From NCBI GenBank assembly GCA_011525875.1, contig WYBN01000009.1, forward strand, positions 248,001 to 312,000: a DNA stretch of 64,000 bases, read 5' to 3'. Positions within the stretch are counted from its first letter, which is position 1, and the number at the start of each line of letters is the position of its first letter. Below are positions 43,704-52,425 of this stretch, one piece after another. This DNA comes from Melioribacteraceae bacterium (lineage in GTDB: Bacteria; Bacteroidota; Ignavibacteria; Ignavibacteriales; Melioribacteraceae). The notes beneath the pieces are model-generated. The model was not told the origin of the DNA. It ran no database searches and saw only the letters and a list, made by a program, of their open reading frames with translations. A program made the position numbers and the translations under genes.

Positions 43704-45227
43704 ATGAAACCCGTGGTATCAATATATTGCGAAGGAGTCGAAACCAAAGTTACCATTGTCTCAGTTGAAAAAGATAAGGTTCGGGTTTTAAAATCGTTTG
43801 TTGCCTCAATGGTCGCCGGATCGTCGGCGCCAAGATCCGACGATTTCAGCCTCGATTCATCTGCAGATGATATTAGTTTCGACAGTTTAGACAGCGGCGC
43901 TTCACCCGGCTCCTCAGATGTATCGGCGCTTGCTTCGGAAATGGCAGGTATTAAATTAAGCCAATTTAGTTTCATACCTGTTATTACAGAACCGTCGGCT
44001 AATTTTCACGTTTACGAAGGCGAAAAAGTATCCGACAGAAAAAAACAGATTGAACTTATTGCTAACGACATATTAAAAGTTAAGGGAATTCTAGCTGCTA
44101 AAGATTCCATTGACTATGTCGATCTGAACGATAAAGCCTACCTTTGTGTATTTATCGAATCATCGGTGCGTTGCGCTGAACTGGTCAATTCTCTGGCTTC
44201 ACTTCATGGCAGGCGGTATTATAAAATTGATTCAATTAAGAGCGCCGAAGTTGCGCTTGCCAACTATGTGTCTAAAACGACTAAATTTTTCCCAGAAGAT
44301 TATACATTAATAATTCATATCGGTAAGGAAGCAAGCAAGTTAATATTTTTAGAAGGACAGAAACTGAAGCATATTGGAACTACTCTTGACGTAGGAACCA
44401 AGAACCTCCACACTTATGATGTTTATTTCTCGAAGATACTTCTGGAGATGGAAAACGGAGGCGTTCCCCGTCTTGATAATGTAGTGCTTTGTGGAGACGA
44501 TAGATCAGAAAACCTTATGCTTTCATTCTACGGTACATTTCCAGAAGCCAATGTAATTGATTTAAAATTTGATTCCTTTGATTTGGGTAGTTTAGGAGAA
44601 GAGTCCCAAAAGGAGATATCAACTTTTTCCATCCCGCTTGCCGCTGTTTTCGAATATCAAAAAGAGGAAAGCAAGGAAGTTAAAGGAATTAATATTCTTC
44701 CTAAGTATATTCAAGAAAATCAAAAGTTTCTTCAGTTCGGCTGGCATAGTTATGTTATGCTCGCTATATTATTTGTTACTACATTCTTTTATACTTTTCT
44801 GATATTATCTAAATTTTCTGAACTCTCGCTACTAGATAAAGAAATTGCCCGTTTAATCAGTATGCAGAAAATGAACGAAGAGATTATTTCTCAGATAACT
44901 CCGCTTTCGAACAGAATAGCTAACTTTGATAATACCCAGTCAATACTTGATTCTGCGGCAGTCGGCACGGGAGTATGGAGTCACTCGCTCGATAATATTT
45001 CGAGTTTTATGGAGCGCAGAAGAAATTTTTGGATAACATTTTTGGAAAGCACCAACACACAGGATTTCTTGATAAGAGGTTACACGCTTTCCCGAAGCTC
45101 CTTAACTGAATTTGCACGCGAGAATGATGCTTCGATTCTTAAAAATGTTTTATACGAACCGCTTCGGGATAAAAATGCCTTCTCTTTCACGTTGAATGCA
45201 AAAATTAAAAATAAACCGGCTCAATAA
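43704..45227 (+). CDS. PilM-PilN fusion-like pilus assembly protein (GspL-like)
   Basis: This 507-residue protein has an N-terminal part resembling an actin-like PilM domain (IDYVDLNDKAYLCVFIE, DYTLIIHIGKEASKLIFLEG, GTTLDVGTKNLHTYD, DNVVLCGDD). It continues into INILPKYIQ, the cytosolic motif that starts PilN, then a transmembrane helix (YVMLAILFVTTFFYTFLILS), a coiled coil and a PilN-like periplasmic domain (GVWSHSLDNISSFMERRRNF). A Ser/Asp-rich insert (residues about 40-80, SDDFSLDSSADD) interrupts the PilM part. In most T4P systems PilM and PilN are separate proteins; this order is like GspL. It should anchor the alignment subcomplex between platform and secretin. Confidence 0.82.
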   Translation: MKPVVSIYCEGVETKVTIVSVEKDKVRVLKSFVASMVAGSSAPRSDDFSLDSSADDISFDSLDSGASPGSSDVSALASEMAGIKLSQFSFIPVITEPSANFHVYEGEKVSDRKKQIELIANDILKVKGILAAKDSIDYVDLNDKAYLCVFIESSVRCAELVNSLASLHGRRYYKIDSIKSAEVALANYVSKTTKFFPEDYTLIIHIGKEASKLIFLEGQKLKHIGTTLDVGTKNLHTYDVYFSKILLEMENGGVPRLDNVVLCGDDRSENLMLSFYGTFPEANVIDLKFDSFDLGSLGEESQKEISTFSIPLAAVFEYQKEESKEVKGINILPKYIQENQKFLQFGWHSYVMLAILFVTTFFYTFLILSKFSELSLLDKEIARLISMQKMNEEIISQITPLSNRIANFDNTQSILDSAAVGTGVWSHSLDNISSFMERRRNFWITFLESTNTQDFLIRGYTLSRSSLTEFARENDASILKNVLYEPLRDKNAFSFTLNAKIKNKPAQ

Positions 45228-46115
45228 ATGGATCGCAAGCTAAAAAATACAATTATTCTGCTCGTTATTTTTATCGTTCTTCTGATCGGAGGCGGCGTAT
45301 TCAGTTTTGTTTTTCAAAAAGGACAGATCGAAGAAAGAACTAAAAAAATTGCCGAACTGAATTTGAGCGCTTACGACACCGATGACCTGCTTTTTCAGTT
45401 GAATTCTTTGAAAAAGAGAGTAGCAGAACTTGATTCAATTCTTGCATTGCGAAAGTATAATATACCCGCTCTTCTCGACCAGTCGAGATTTTATGATTTC
45501 ATAAATCAGGTGACGTTCTCGTTTTCCAACGAATCGTATGTGAATGTAGAATATGAAAATCTTGTCACTGAAGAAAATTATAGTTTCTATGCCTTTAAAC
45601 TTTCCGGCAATGCAACATTCAACGAATTTTTCTCTCTTGTCTATGCAATTGAGCAGAGCAAAGAACTGAAAAAAGTAATGCGGTGCAGCATCGACAATAT
45701 GGTTCAGGTAGATAAAGATGGAACGCCGGTTTACAAGGTTAATTTTACTATGCTGGCAGCTGTTTATTTTTCGGATAGCGACCGTTTTACCACTTCAAAA
45801 TTCAAAGAAAATCCATTAACGCCAAATCCTCTTTACGATATTTTTTATCCGTTGATACGAAACGAAATTCCGCCTAATGCTGACAATTTACTCGATGTTC
45901 AATCAGCTCAGCTTTTAGCCTTAATACCAGACGGAGCTTTTCTTGCCGACTCTAAAGGGGGCACTTATTTGTTATGGGAAGGCGATCAAGTCTATCTCGG
46001 TTATCTTACGGAAATTGATTATAAACTTAACGAAGTCCGGTTCATACTTAACAAGGGTGGAATTATCGAAAGAGTAACATTACAACTAGAAAAAGAAAAA
46101 ACTAAGAGTGAATAA
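45228..46115 (+). CDS. PilO-like protein with C-terminal PilP/GspC-like domain
   Basis: This 295-residue protein starts one base after the PilM-PilN stop. It has a transmembrane helix (IILLVIFIVLLIGGGVFSFV), a coiled coil (residues 30-75), and a PilO-type ferredoxin-like periplasmic domain (FYDFINQVTFSFSNESYVNV ... FNEFFSLVYAIEQSKELKKV). A linker then leads to a C-terminal domain (LALIPDGAFLADSKGGTYLL, GDQVYLGYLTEID) like the homology region of PilP/GspC that contacts the secretin. It thus appears to combine PilO and PilP, and no separate pilP gene is present. The PilP-like assignment is less certain than the PilO one. Confidence 0.78.
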   Translation: MDRKLKNTIILLVIFIVLLIGGGVFSFVFQKGQIEERTKKIAELNLSAYDTDDLLFQLNSLKKRVAELDSILALRKYNIPALLDQSRFYDFINQVTFSFSNESYVNVEYENLVTEENYSFYAFKLSGNATFNEFFSLVYAIEQSKELKKVMRCSIDNMVQVDKDGTPVYKVNFTMLAAVYFSDSDRFTTSKFKENPLTPNPLYDIFYPLIRNEIPPNADNLLDVQSAQLLALIPDGAFLADSKGGTYLLWEGDQVYLGYLTEIDYKLNEVRFILNKGGIIERVTLQLEKEKTKSE

Positions 46116-46116
46116 A

Positions 46117-47358
46117 ATGAAACGATTAATTGTAATATTCGTTATACTTTTTTCGGTTTCTCATTATGCCCAAAGGGAACTTGAAAAATCTCTCAGCGGT
46201 TACATAAACCCTGATGAAATAGTAACTCTATCAGAAAGTATTTCGTTTGTCAAAGCAATAGAAGTATTAAGTGCAGTCAGCGAAAAGCTGACGGGCAAAA
46301 CTATTGTCTCAACCATCGAATTGAACGAACCAATCGGAATCGAAATTGATAAAATGCCTTATAAGAAAGCGCTTACAGTTATTGTTCAGTATAAAAATTT
46401 ACTCTTCGAAGAAAAGCCCGAAGTTATTATAATCAAAACAAAGTCGGATGAAAAAGCTACTCTAACCGATGATATCTATGCCTCAATTGAATCCAGAGAA
46501 GTTTTAGTATCGGCTGTTTTGTTTGAAGCAAATATAAACGATATTAGAGAAAGAGGAATTAACTGGGAAGCATTGCTGTCGAAAACCGGGCTTTCTTTAG
46601 GGGGGAAGCTTAGAACGTTTGCCTCATCCTCAGAGCAGACTGAATCTCAATCTCAGGCACAAGGTGCAACGCAGCAGGTTCCGCCCGACTTTACAATTGA
46701 AAACAAAACTAATTTTACTATGGGCGATTTTTCAGGCGACGCTTCAGCCGCATTTAAATTTTTCGAAAATGAAAATCTCGGCGAAATTATTGCTCGGCCT
46801 TCTGTTACAGTCAGAAATAAGAATAAAGGCAGAATACAAATCGGATCGGACATTTCTATTAAGGAAAGGGATTTTGCGGGAAATTTAATTGACAAATTTT
46901 ATTCAACCGGAACTATTGTTGAAGTTACGCCTTATATCTACACTGAAGAAGGTATTGATTATATCCTTCTTAAACTAATGGTCGAAAGGAGCACCGCCGA
47001 GCCTGGGGTAATAAGCACTGAAATCAGAAAGACAACTGCGAATACTGAAATATTAATGCTCAACAATGAAGAAACAATTATTGGCGGGTTATTTGTTAAT
47101 CAAGAATCAGTTGAAAGACGTGGTATTCCAATATTGAAAGATCTGCCTTGGTGGTTTTTCGGATTAAAATATTTATTCGGCTACGATTCCCGCTCGATTG
47201 AAAAGAAAGAAATTATTATTCTTATAAAAACTGAAATCATTCCTACTATCAAAGAAAGGCTCGCTCAAAAGAAAGAAGAAAATTTAATTAAGAGCGAACT
47301 CAAGAAAAAGGAATTAGAGATGGATAAGTACAGAAAAGAAAATTTAAGGGAAGATTAA
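46117..47358 (+). CDS. pilQ: Secretin PilQ/GspD-like, compact
   Basis: Starting at ATG 46117, the 413-residue product has a signal peptide (MKRLIVIFVILFSVSHYAQ). A GTG nine bases upstream overlaps the previous stop and may also be used. There is one short N-domain (SFVKAIEVLSAVSEKLTGKT ... ALTVIVQYKNLLFEE) and the secretin domain (VLVSAVLFEANINDIRERGI, ENENLGEIIARPSVTVRNK, LNNEETIIGGLFVNQESVER, IPILKDLPWWFFGLKYLFG), then a charged helical tail. At about 410 residues it is much shorter than usual PilQ/GspD, with a single visible N-domain. It forms the outer-membrane pore and ends the machine operon. Confidence 0.9.
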   Translation: MKRLIVIFVILFSVSHYAQRELEKSLSGYINPDEIVTLSESISFVKAIEVLSAVSEKLTGKTIVSTIELNEPIGIEIDKMPYKKALTVIVQYKNLLFEEKPEVIIIKTKSDEKATLTDDIYASIESREVLVSAVLFEANINDIRERGINWEALLSKTGLSLGGKLRTFASSSEQTESQSQAQGATQQVPPDFTIENKTNFTMGDFSGDASAAFKFFENENLGEIIARPSVTVRNKNKGRIQIGSDISIKERDFAGNLIDKFYSTGTIVEVTPYIYTEEGIDYILLKLMVERSTAEPGVISTEIRKTTANTEILMLNNEETIIGGLFVNQESVERRGIPILKDLPWWFFGLKYLFGYDSRSIEKKEIIILIKTEIIPTIKERLAQKKEENLIKSELKKKELEMDKYRKENLRED

Positions 47359-47591
47359 TAGAAATTTTCTTTAAGGTTTTTCTGATAGATAAAAGACTTT
47401 AAATGTTTTCAAGATTTTTGTTTGATTTAGCGGGGAACAAAGAATAATAACAATTGATGGTGTACATTAGAATTTCTGCTCGCTTGCATAAATGCCTTGC
47501 TTTTTTATTCCTTGGTTCGATCGGTTAATACTTTCGATTATTTTGCTTTAAAGTGAATTATTTAATGTAACCAAATCCTGTGTAAAGATTT

Positions 47592-50357
47592 ATGAGAATA
47601 AATATTCGGATACTGCTAATCACATTCAGTCTAATAGTACTGATTTCAATACCATCATCCTATGTGTATTATAAAATCACTAATTCTATTATTCAAACGC
47701 AAAGCTCGAATGCTCTGCTTAACAGTTCGAATGATTTTGCTTTTCTTCTTGAATCTACCTTAAACAAAGTGAAAGAGGATTTCAAGGAGTTTGTCGCGGA
47801 GAATAAAGACTTAAATACTTTTCAATTTGCCGAAAACAATATTGACTTTCTCTTTACGCTTGACGAAAATAATCTTATTAATCATAATTATTTCATGTCA
47901 AAACCGTCTGTTGAACTGAACTATCATTTGAAAACACTCGAATCATTTGTTGAACTAAATCCAAATGCCATTCTTCAGTTCGAAAATATGACAAACGGGG
48001 GCGTCGTTTTTTATGGGTTTGTAATCGATCAAAAATTTCTGGATGAAACATCGCGTAGAATACGTTCGGAAATAGTTTTGATTATTAACGATCTTCCATT
48101 TTTAATTTCTAATAGCGTCAAAACGAATTCCGACCAGATTAATATAATTGATGCATATAATAAATTGAAATTCAAGAATAATTATGATTACCATCTGCAA
48201 GAGGAAAGTAGAGGCGATCTGATAGCGGTTATATATAGACCGAAAGATATTATTTCATCGAGGAGTAAAATTAATTTTCTCGTATACAGTAGATTTACAG
48301 AAGCATCTGAATTCAGAGCAACCATGCGAGTTGTTGTATCTCTTATTATAGTGACAGGAATTCTGCTCTCGTTAATTTTTGCAATGGTGTTTACAGTAAA
48401 AATAAGAAAACAAATTTCTCTGCTTTATGAAGCCGTAGAAAATACAAAAAAAGGCAACTTAAATTTCAGAGTGCCTATAATTTCGCAGGACGAGCTCGGT
48501 CATTTCGGCGAAAGTTACAATGCCATGCTGGAAGAATTAAAAATTAAGGAAGAAACGGAGAAGAGTTATTCCGAGTTTATGGCTATAATAAACAGACAGA
48601 ATTCTTTAGATGAAGTGGCTTCTGCATCTATGGAAAAAATTCTTAATACTACTGGATTCAAATTCGGCGCTTTATATATGGTCGAAAATAAAAAGTTGAG
48701 CATGATTTATTCGGCTGGAATCGAGAAGGAACTGCTTGAGCATCACAATGACAAGAACATTTATAAAAATGTTGTTGAAAAAGCGGAAACGATCGAATTA
48801 CAGTTTGAGGATAATTACCCGGTTCTAAGGTCAGCTTTTCTCGAAATTAAAATTAAATATCTCTTAGTCTCGCCCTTGATATATAACAAGCAGGTAATTG
48901 GCGTTCTGGAAATTGCTTCCGAACATAATCCCGGCATAACCCCGTTGCAATACATTCGGATGGTATCAGATCAATTGGCTATCGGGTTGAATAATGCAAA
49001 GGCTTTTGTACAGCTTACACATTTCGTGAATGAGCTCCGGCGACTTAATGAAGAATACTTAAAACAAAACGAGCAAATCAAAAATCAAAATCGTGAATTG
49101 ATTGAGCTTCATACGCAACTAAGAGAAAAAGCTAAGGAGCTTGAGGAAGAAAAAACAAAAGCCGTTGAATTAACGCATGTTAAATCGCAGTTTCTGGCAA
49201 GCATGTCCCATGAACTCAGAACGCCGCTGAATTCAATTATCGGTTTGACAGAATTAATTGAGCATGATCAAGCGACAATTCCTAAGAATAAGGACAGGCT
49301 GAAAATTGTATTGCGAAACGGCAAGCGCTTGCTCGCTTTGATAAATAATATACTCGAGTTTTCGAAAATCGAATCGGGTAAGTATGAAGTTAAACAAAGC
49401 AACTTTCTTTTAAGCGATCTGCTGAATGAAATTTACTCGTCTGTTGAACCAATTTACTTTGACAAGGAAATCGATGTAAAATTCTCTGTTGACAGTAAAA
49501 AAGATTTTCTAATTAATTCCGATAAGAATAAACTCGAACACATTTTAATAAACCTTGTAACCAATGCAATAAAATTTACCGACAGCGGAACGGTTGAGAT
49601 AATTGCTAAGCGCGATATTAAAAACAATCTCTCATTTGTAGTCAAAGACAGCGGTATTGGATTAAACGAAGAGCAGATCAAAATAATATTTGAAGAATTT
49701 GTTAAGTTAGAAGGCAACGACAAGAGAAAACATTCGGGCGCAGGATTAGGACTTGCTATTTGTAAAAAATACGCAGCTCTGCTTGGCTCTGAAATAAAAG
49801 TGGAAAGCCAGCCGCAAAGGGGTGCGACTTTCAGCTTAACGCTTCAAAACGCAATACTTGACGTTATTTCGATTACTGATAAAAGTATTTATAATTTTCT
49901 TGGCGTCTCTCCAGTTTTAGAGACAACAACAAACAAATCATTAAAAGTAACTGCTGCAAAAAGCAAAGAAATAAAGCGGCGGATTCTTGTGGTAGACGAT
50001 GATACGGATACATTGTTCACCGTAGGGGAAATTCTACAAAATTTAGATTACGATATTTCGTTTGCCGGCAACGGCGTGGAATGCCTTTCTCAGATAGAGA
50101 AAGTATTGCCTGCGGTTATATTGCTGGATATTATGATGCCTCAAATGGATGGGTTTGAAACTATTAAAAGAATCCGCAGCAATGATGCCTATTCGCATAT
50201 TTGCGTGATTGCGCTTACGGCTCATGCAATGATAGAAGATAAACATATTTTAGAGCAATCTGGATTTAACGATTTGATTACTAAACCGATAGACCGTAAT
50301 ATTCTGCAAAATAAAATTACGGCAGCTTTAAGTAGAGAAAAAAGAACGACAAAATGA
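47592..50357 (+). CDS. Hybrid sensor histidine kinase (Cache-like, HAMP, GAF, HisKA, HATPase, receiver)
   Basis: This 921-residue protein has two membrane helices (residues about 5-28 and 246-270) flanking a large extracytoplasmic sensor region. Then come HAMP (ISLLYEAVENTKKGNLNFRV), GAF (residues about 325-470), and a coiled coil. HisKA has phosphoacceptor His540 in MSHELRTPLNS. HATPase boxes are NLVTNAIKFTDSG, DSGIGLNEEQ and HSGAGLGLAICKKY. A C-terminal receiver carries Asp in ILLDIMMPQMDGFE. Its stop overlaps the ATG of the next gene (ATGA), so the two form a phosphorelay pair. It lies 233 bases downstream of the secretin gene on the same strand; a role in pilus control is possible but not shown. 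Confidence 0.93.
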   Translation: MRINIRILLITFSLIVLISIPSSYVYYKITNSIIQTQSSNALLNSSNDFAFLLESTLNKVKEDFKEFVAENKDLNTFQFAENNIDFLFTLDENNLINHNYFMSKPSVELNYHLKTLESFVELNPNAILQFENMTNGGVVFYGFVIDQKFLDETSRRIRSEIVLIINDLPFLISNSVKTNSDQINIIDAYNKLKFKNNYDYHLQEESRGDLIAVIYRPKDIISSRSKINFLVYSRFTEASEFRATMRVVVSLIIVTGILLSLIFAMVFTVKIRKQISLLYEAVENTKKGNLNFRVPIISQDELGHFGESYNAMLEELKIKEETEKSYSEFMAIINRQNSLDEVASASMEKILNTTGFKFGALYMVENKKLSMIYSAGIEKELLEHHNDKNIYKNVVEKAETIELQFEDNYPVLRSAFLEIKIKYLLVSPLIYNKQVIGVLEIASEHNPGITPLQYIRMVSDQLAIGLNNAKAFVQLTHFVNELRRLNEEYLKQNEQIKNQNRELIELHTQLREKAKELEEEKTKAVELTHVKSQFLASMSHELRTPLNSIIGLTELIEHDQATIPKNKDRLKIVLRNGKRLLALINNILEFSKIESGKYEVKQSNFLLSDLLNEIYSSVEPIYFDKEIDVKFSVDSKKDFLINSDKNKLEHILINLVTNAIKFTDSGTVEIIAKRDIKNNLSFVVKDSGIGLNEEQIKIIFEEFVKLEGNDKRKHSGAGLGLAICKKYAALLGSEIKVESQPQRGATFSLTLQNAILDVISITDKSIYNFLGVSPVLETTTNKSLKVTAAKSKEIKRRILVVDDDTDTLFTVGEILQNLDYDISFAGNGVECLSQIEKVLPAVILLDIMMPQMDGFETIKRIRSNDAYSHICVIALTAHAMIEDKHILEQSGFNDLITKPIDRNILQNKITAALSREKRTTK

Positions 50358-51043
50358 AGACAATACTTGTTGTTGACGACCAGCCGGATAATGTTTTTAT
50401 TCTGCAAGACAGACTTCAGCGTGAAGGATTCACAGTAATACCTGCATACGACGGGAAGACTTGTATTGAAAAAGCGAATGAAAGCAATATTGACCTTATA
50501 TTGCTTGACGTTATGATGCCCGGCATGTCAGGGTTTGAAGTCTGCCAGAAATTAATGTCGGATGAAAAAACAAAAATAATTCCTGTAATTCTTGTTACAG
50601 CATTAACGGATGTAGCGGACGTGAAGCAGGGTTTGCAGGTAGGTGCTTTCGATTATATTAAAAAACCATATAATCGTGCAGAATTAATCGCGCGGATTAA
50701 TTCTGCTTTGCGTTTTAGTGAAACTAATAAAATGATGCGCGAAATTGAAAAGGCGCGCACTTATGCGGCTACAGTTGTTACGGCTAATCATGAAATCAAT
50801 CAGCCATTAACGCTGATTAAACTTTCTATTACAGCTATTAACCGCGAGCTTGGCAGAGAAGTAATTCGTAAAGACAGCATTCAAGAAAGAATTCAATTTA
50901 TTGATAAGGCTACCAAGGAAATTATTAGGGTAATGAAGCAATTAGCAGAGATAAAAAATCCGGTCATAAAAGATTATGTACATAACATCAAAATCATCGA
51001 TCTGCAGAAATCATCAGAGCCAAAATCAAACGGCGATAAGTGA
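50354..51043 (+). CDS. Response regulator with receiver and DHp-like domain but no ATPase domain
   Basis: This 229-residue protein has a full receiver (TILVVDDQPDNVFILQDRLQ, Asp in LILLDVMMPGMSGFE, Lys in FDYIKKPYNRAEL). Two long helices follow, with an H-box-like ANHEINQPLTLIKLS (His146) and a helical hairpin partner (IQFIDKATKEIIRVMKQLAE). It then ends at residue 229, with no N, G1 or G2 boxes. It may act as a phosphotransfer intermediate or dimeric adaptor for the overlapping hybrid kinase. The last 18 bases overlap the 3' end of the convergent hybrid kinase gene. Confidence 0.85.
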   Translation: MKTILVVDDQPDNVFILQDRLQREGFTVIPAYDGKTCIEKANESNIDLILLDVMMPGMSGFEVCQKLMSDEKTKIIPVILVTALTDVADVKQGLQVGAFDYIKKPYNRAELIARINSALRFSETNKMMREIEKARTYAATVVTANHEINQPLTLIKLSITAINRELGREVIRKDSIQERIQFIDKATKEIIRVMKQLAEIKNPVIKDYVHNIKIIDLQKSSEPKSNGDK

Positions 51044-52414
51044 TTTAACAATTTCAAGCAATTCTATAAAATCATAAGGCTTGGTCAATATTTTTACAAT
51101 ATTTAAACTGCCGTAGTCAAAATCTTCATCCACACTCGAAGAGCCGGAAGTTAAAATAATTGGTTTATTGCAGTTCAATTCCCGTAGCTTTGCAATGCAA
51201 GTCAGACCGCTCATCACGGGCATTTTCCTGTCAATAACGAACAAATCTATATTCTGATATTTTTCATAAGCCTCAATTACTTCCTTGCCTGTAGTTGCAA
51301 TTATCACATTGTACTTATACGATTCGAATAAATCTTTAAGCAGTAAAAGAATAGTTTTTTCATCCTCTGCCAGCAAAATAGTTTTTTCTTCCGGATTAAA
51401 ACTTATCGGCTTTTCATCATCTATCCGGGCTGGTAAAGTTATAATAAATTCTGTTCCGGAATTAATCTCACTAGTTAATTCAATCGTGCCTTTGTGGTCT
51501 TCTATTATTTCTTTGACTATGTTCAAGCCGATACCCGATATTATTCCGGAATCCTTGGTTGAAAATCCGGCATCGAAAAGTTTATCAAGATTTTCTTTTT
51601 CAACACCGCTGCCTGTATCTCTGATGCTGATTCTAACAAATTTATCTGAGCTCGAACCGGGCTTAGTCTTTTCTAAATTTGAAGCTGATATAAAAATTCT
51701 TCCTTTGTTATCAATCGCTTCAACTGAATTTGTGCATAAATTTAGCAATGCTCTGTAAAGGTCGGAATAATTTGCGGTTACTGCATTTAATTTATCTTCG
51801 ATCGAAAAAACGAATTCAATATCCTTATCGGAAAGACTGTTTACGGTATTCTGCAAATCAAGTAACAAATTCGTCAAATTAATGCGGCTTTTCTTAGAAT
51901 TGCGGGCTTCGCCTCTGCTCATAATTTTTCCTATCAAATCTACAGCGCGCTGAGAATTAGAATGAAGACTTGATATTAAATGAGAATCCGGCGATCCGGC
52001 AGGAATTTCGCTGAGAAGCGCCGATGAACCGTTTAATATTCCCATAAGAATATTATTCAAATCATGTGCAAAATTGGTTATGTTTTGAAGCCGCTGATTT
52101 AAGATGCCGTGCAGCGATTTCGCTTCATTAATAAAAATTATATAGAATTTTTCATCCTCGGTTTTAACCGCAAATATATTAATTTCGCCGAATATGTTTG
52201 GAGCGAAAAAAAAATTTTCTTTTAAAAGTGAATCAACAGATACATTCAATGCTGCAAAAACATCCGTTGTCGCGCTGTTTATGCCTGTAATATCGCTGAA
52301 TCTTTTTGTCAGCCAAAGCGGTTTATTAATATCGGAAACAACCGCCAGCGGAATTTCAAATTTTTCGAGCGGCTGAAATAAAATGTTGTTCTTTATTATA
52401 TCTTGGATTGTCAT
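51026..52414 (-). CDS. Soluble hybrid histidine kinase with C-terminal receiver
   Basis: This 462-residue protein has no membrane helix. It has an N-terminal PAS-like segment (LAVVSDINKPLWLTKRFSDI), a HisKA with H-box NFAHDLNNILMGILNG of the HDxNN class, and a HATPase domain (NLCTNSVEAIDNKGRI, DTGSGVEKENL, SGIGLNIVKEIIEDH). The C-terminal receiver has Asp in LFVIDRKMPVMSGL and Lys in LTKPYDF. It starts 11 bases after the NtrC-type regulator gene on the same strand, so the two are a cognate pair in one operon. Cytosolic location suggests it senses a cytoplasmic cue. Confidence 0.92.
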   Translation of the reverse strand: MTIQDIIKNNILFQPLEKFEIPLAVVSDINKPLWLTKRFSDITGINSATTDVFAALNVSVDSLLKENFFFAPNIFGEINIFAVKTEDEKFYIIFINEAKSLHGILNQRLQNITNFAHDLNNILMGILNGSSALLSEIPAGSPDSHLISSLHSNSQRAVDLIGKIMSRGEARNSKKSRINLTNLLLDLQNTVNSLSDKDIEFVFSIEDKLNAVTANYSDLYRALLNLCTNSVEAIDNKGRIFISASNLEKTKPGSSSDKFVRISIRDTGSGVEKENLDKLFDAGFSTKDSGIISGIGLNIVKEIIEDHKGTIELTSEINSGTEFIITLPARIDDEKPISFNPEEKTILLAEDEKTILLLLKDLFESYKYNVIIATTGKEVIEAYEKYQNIDLFVIDRKMPVMSGLTCIAKLRELNCNKPIILTSGSSSVDEDFDYGSLNIVKILTKPYDFIELLEIVKSLIAV

Positions 52415-52425
52415 TGAACAGACCG

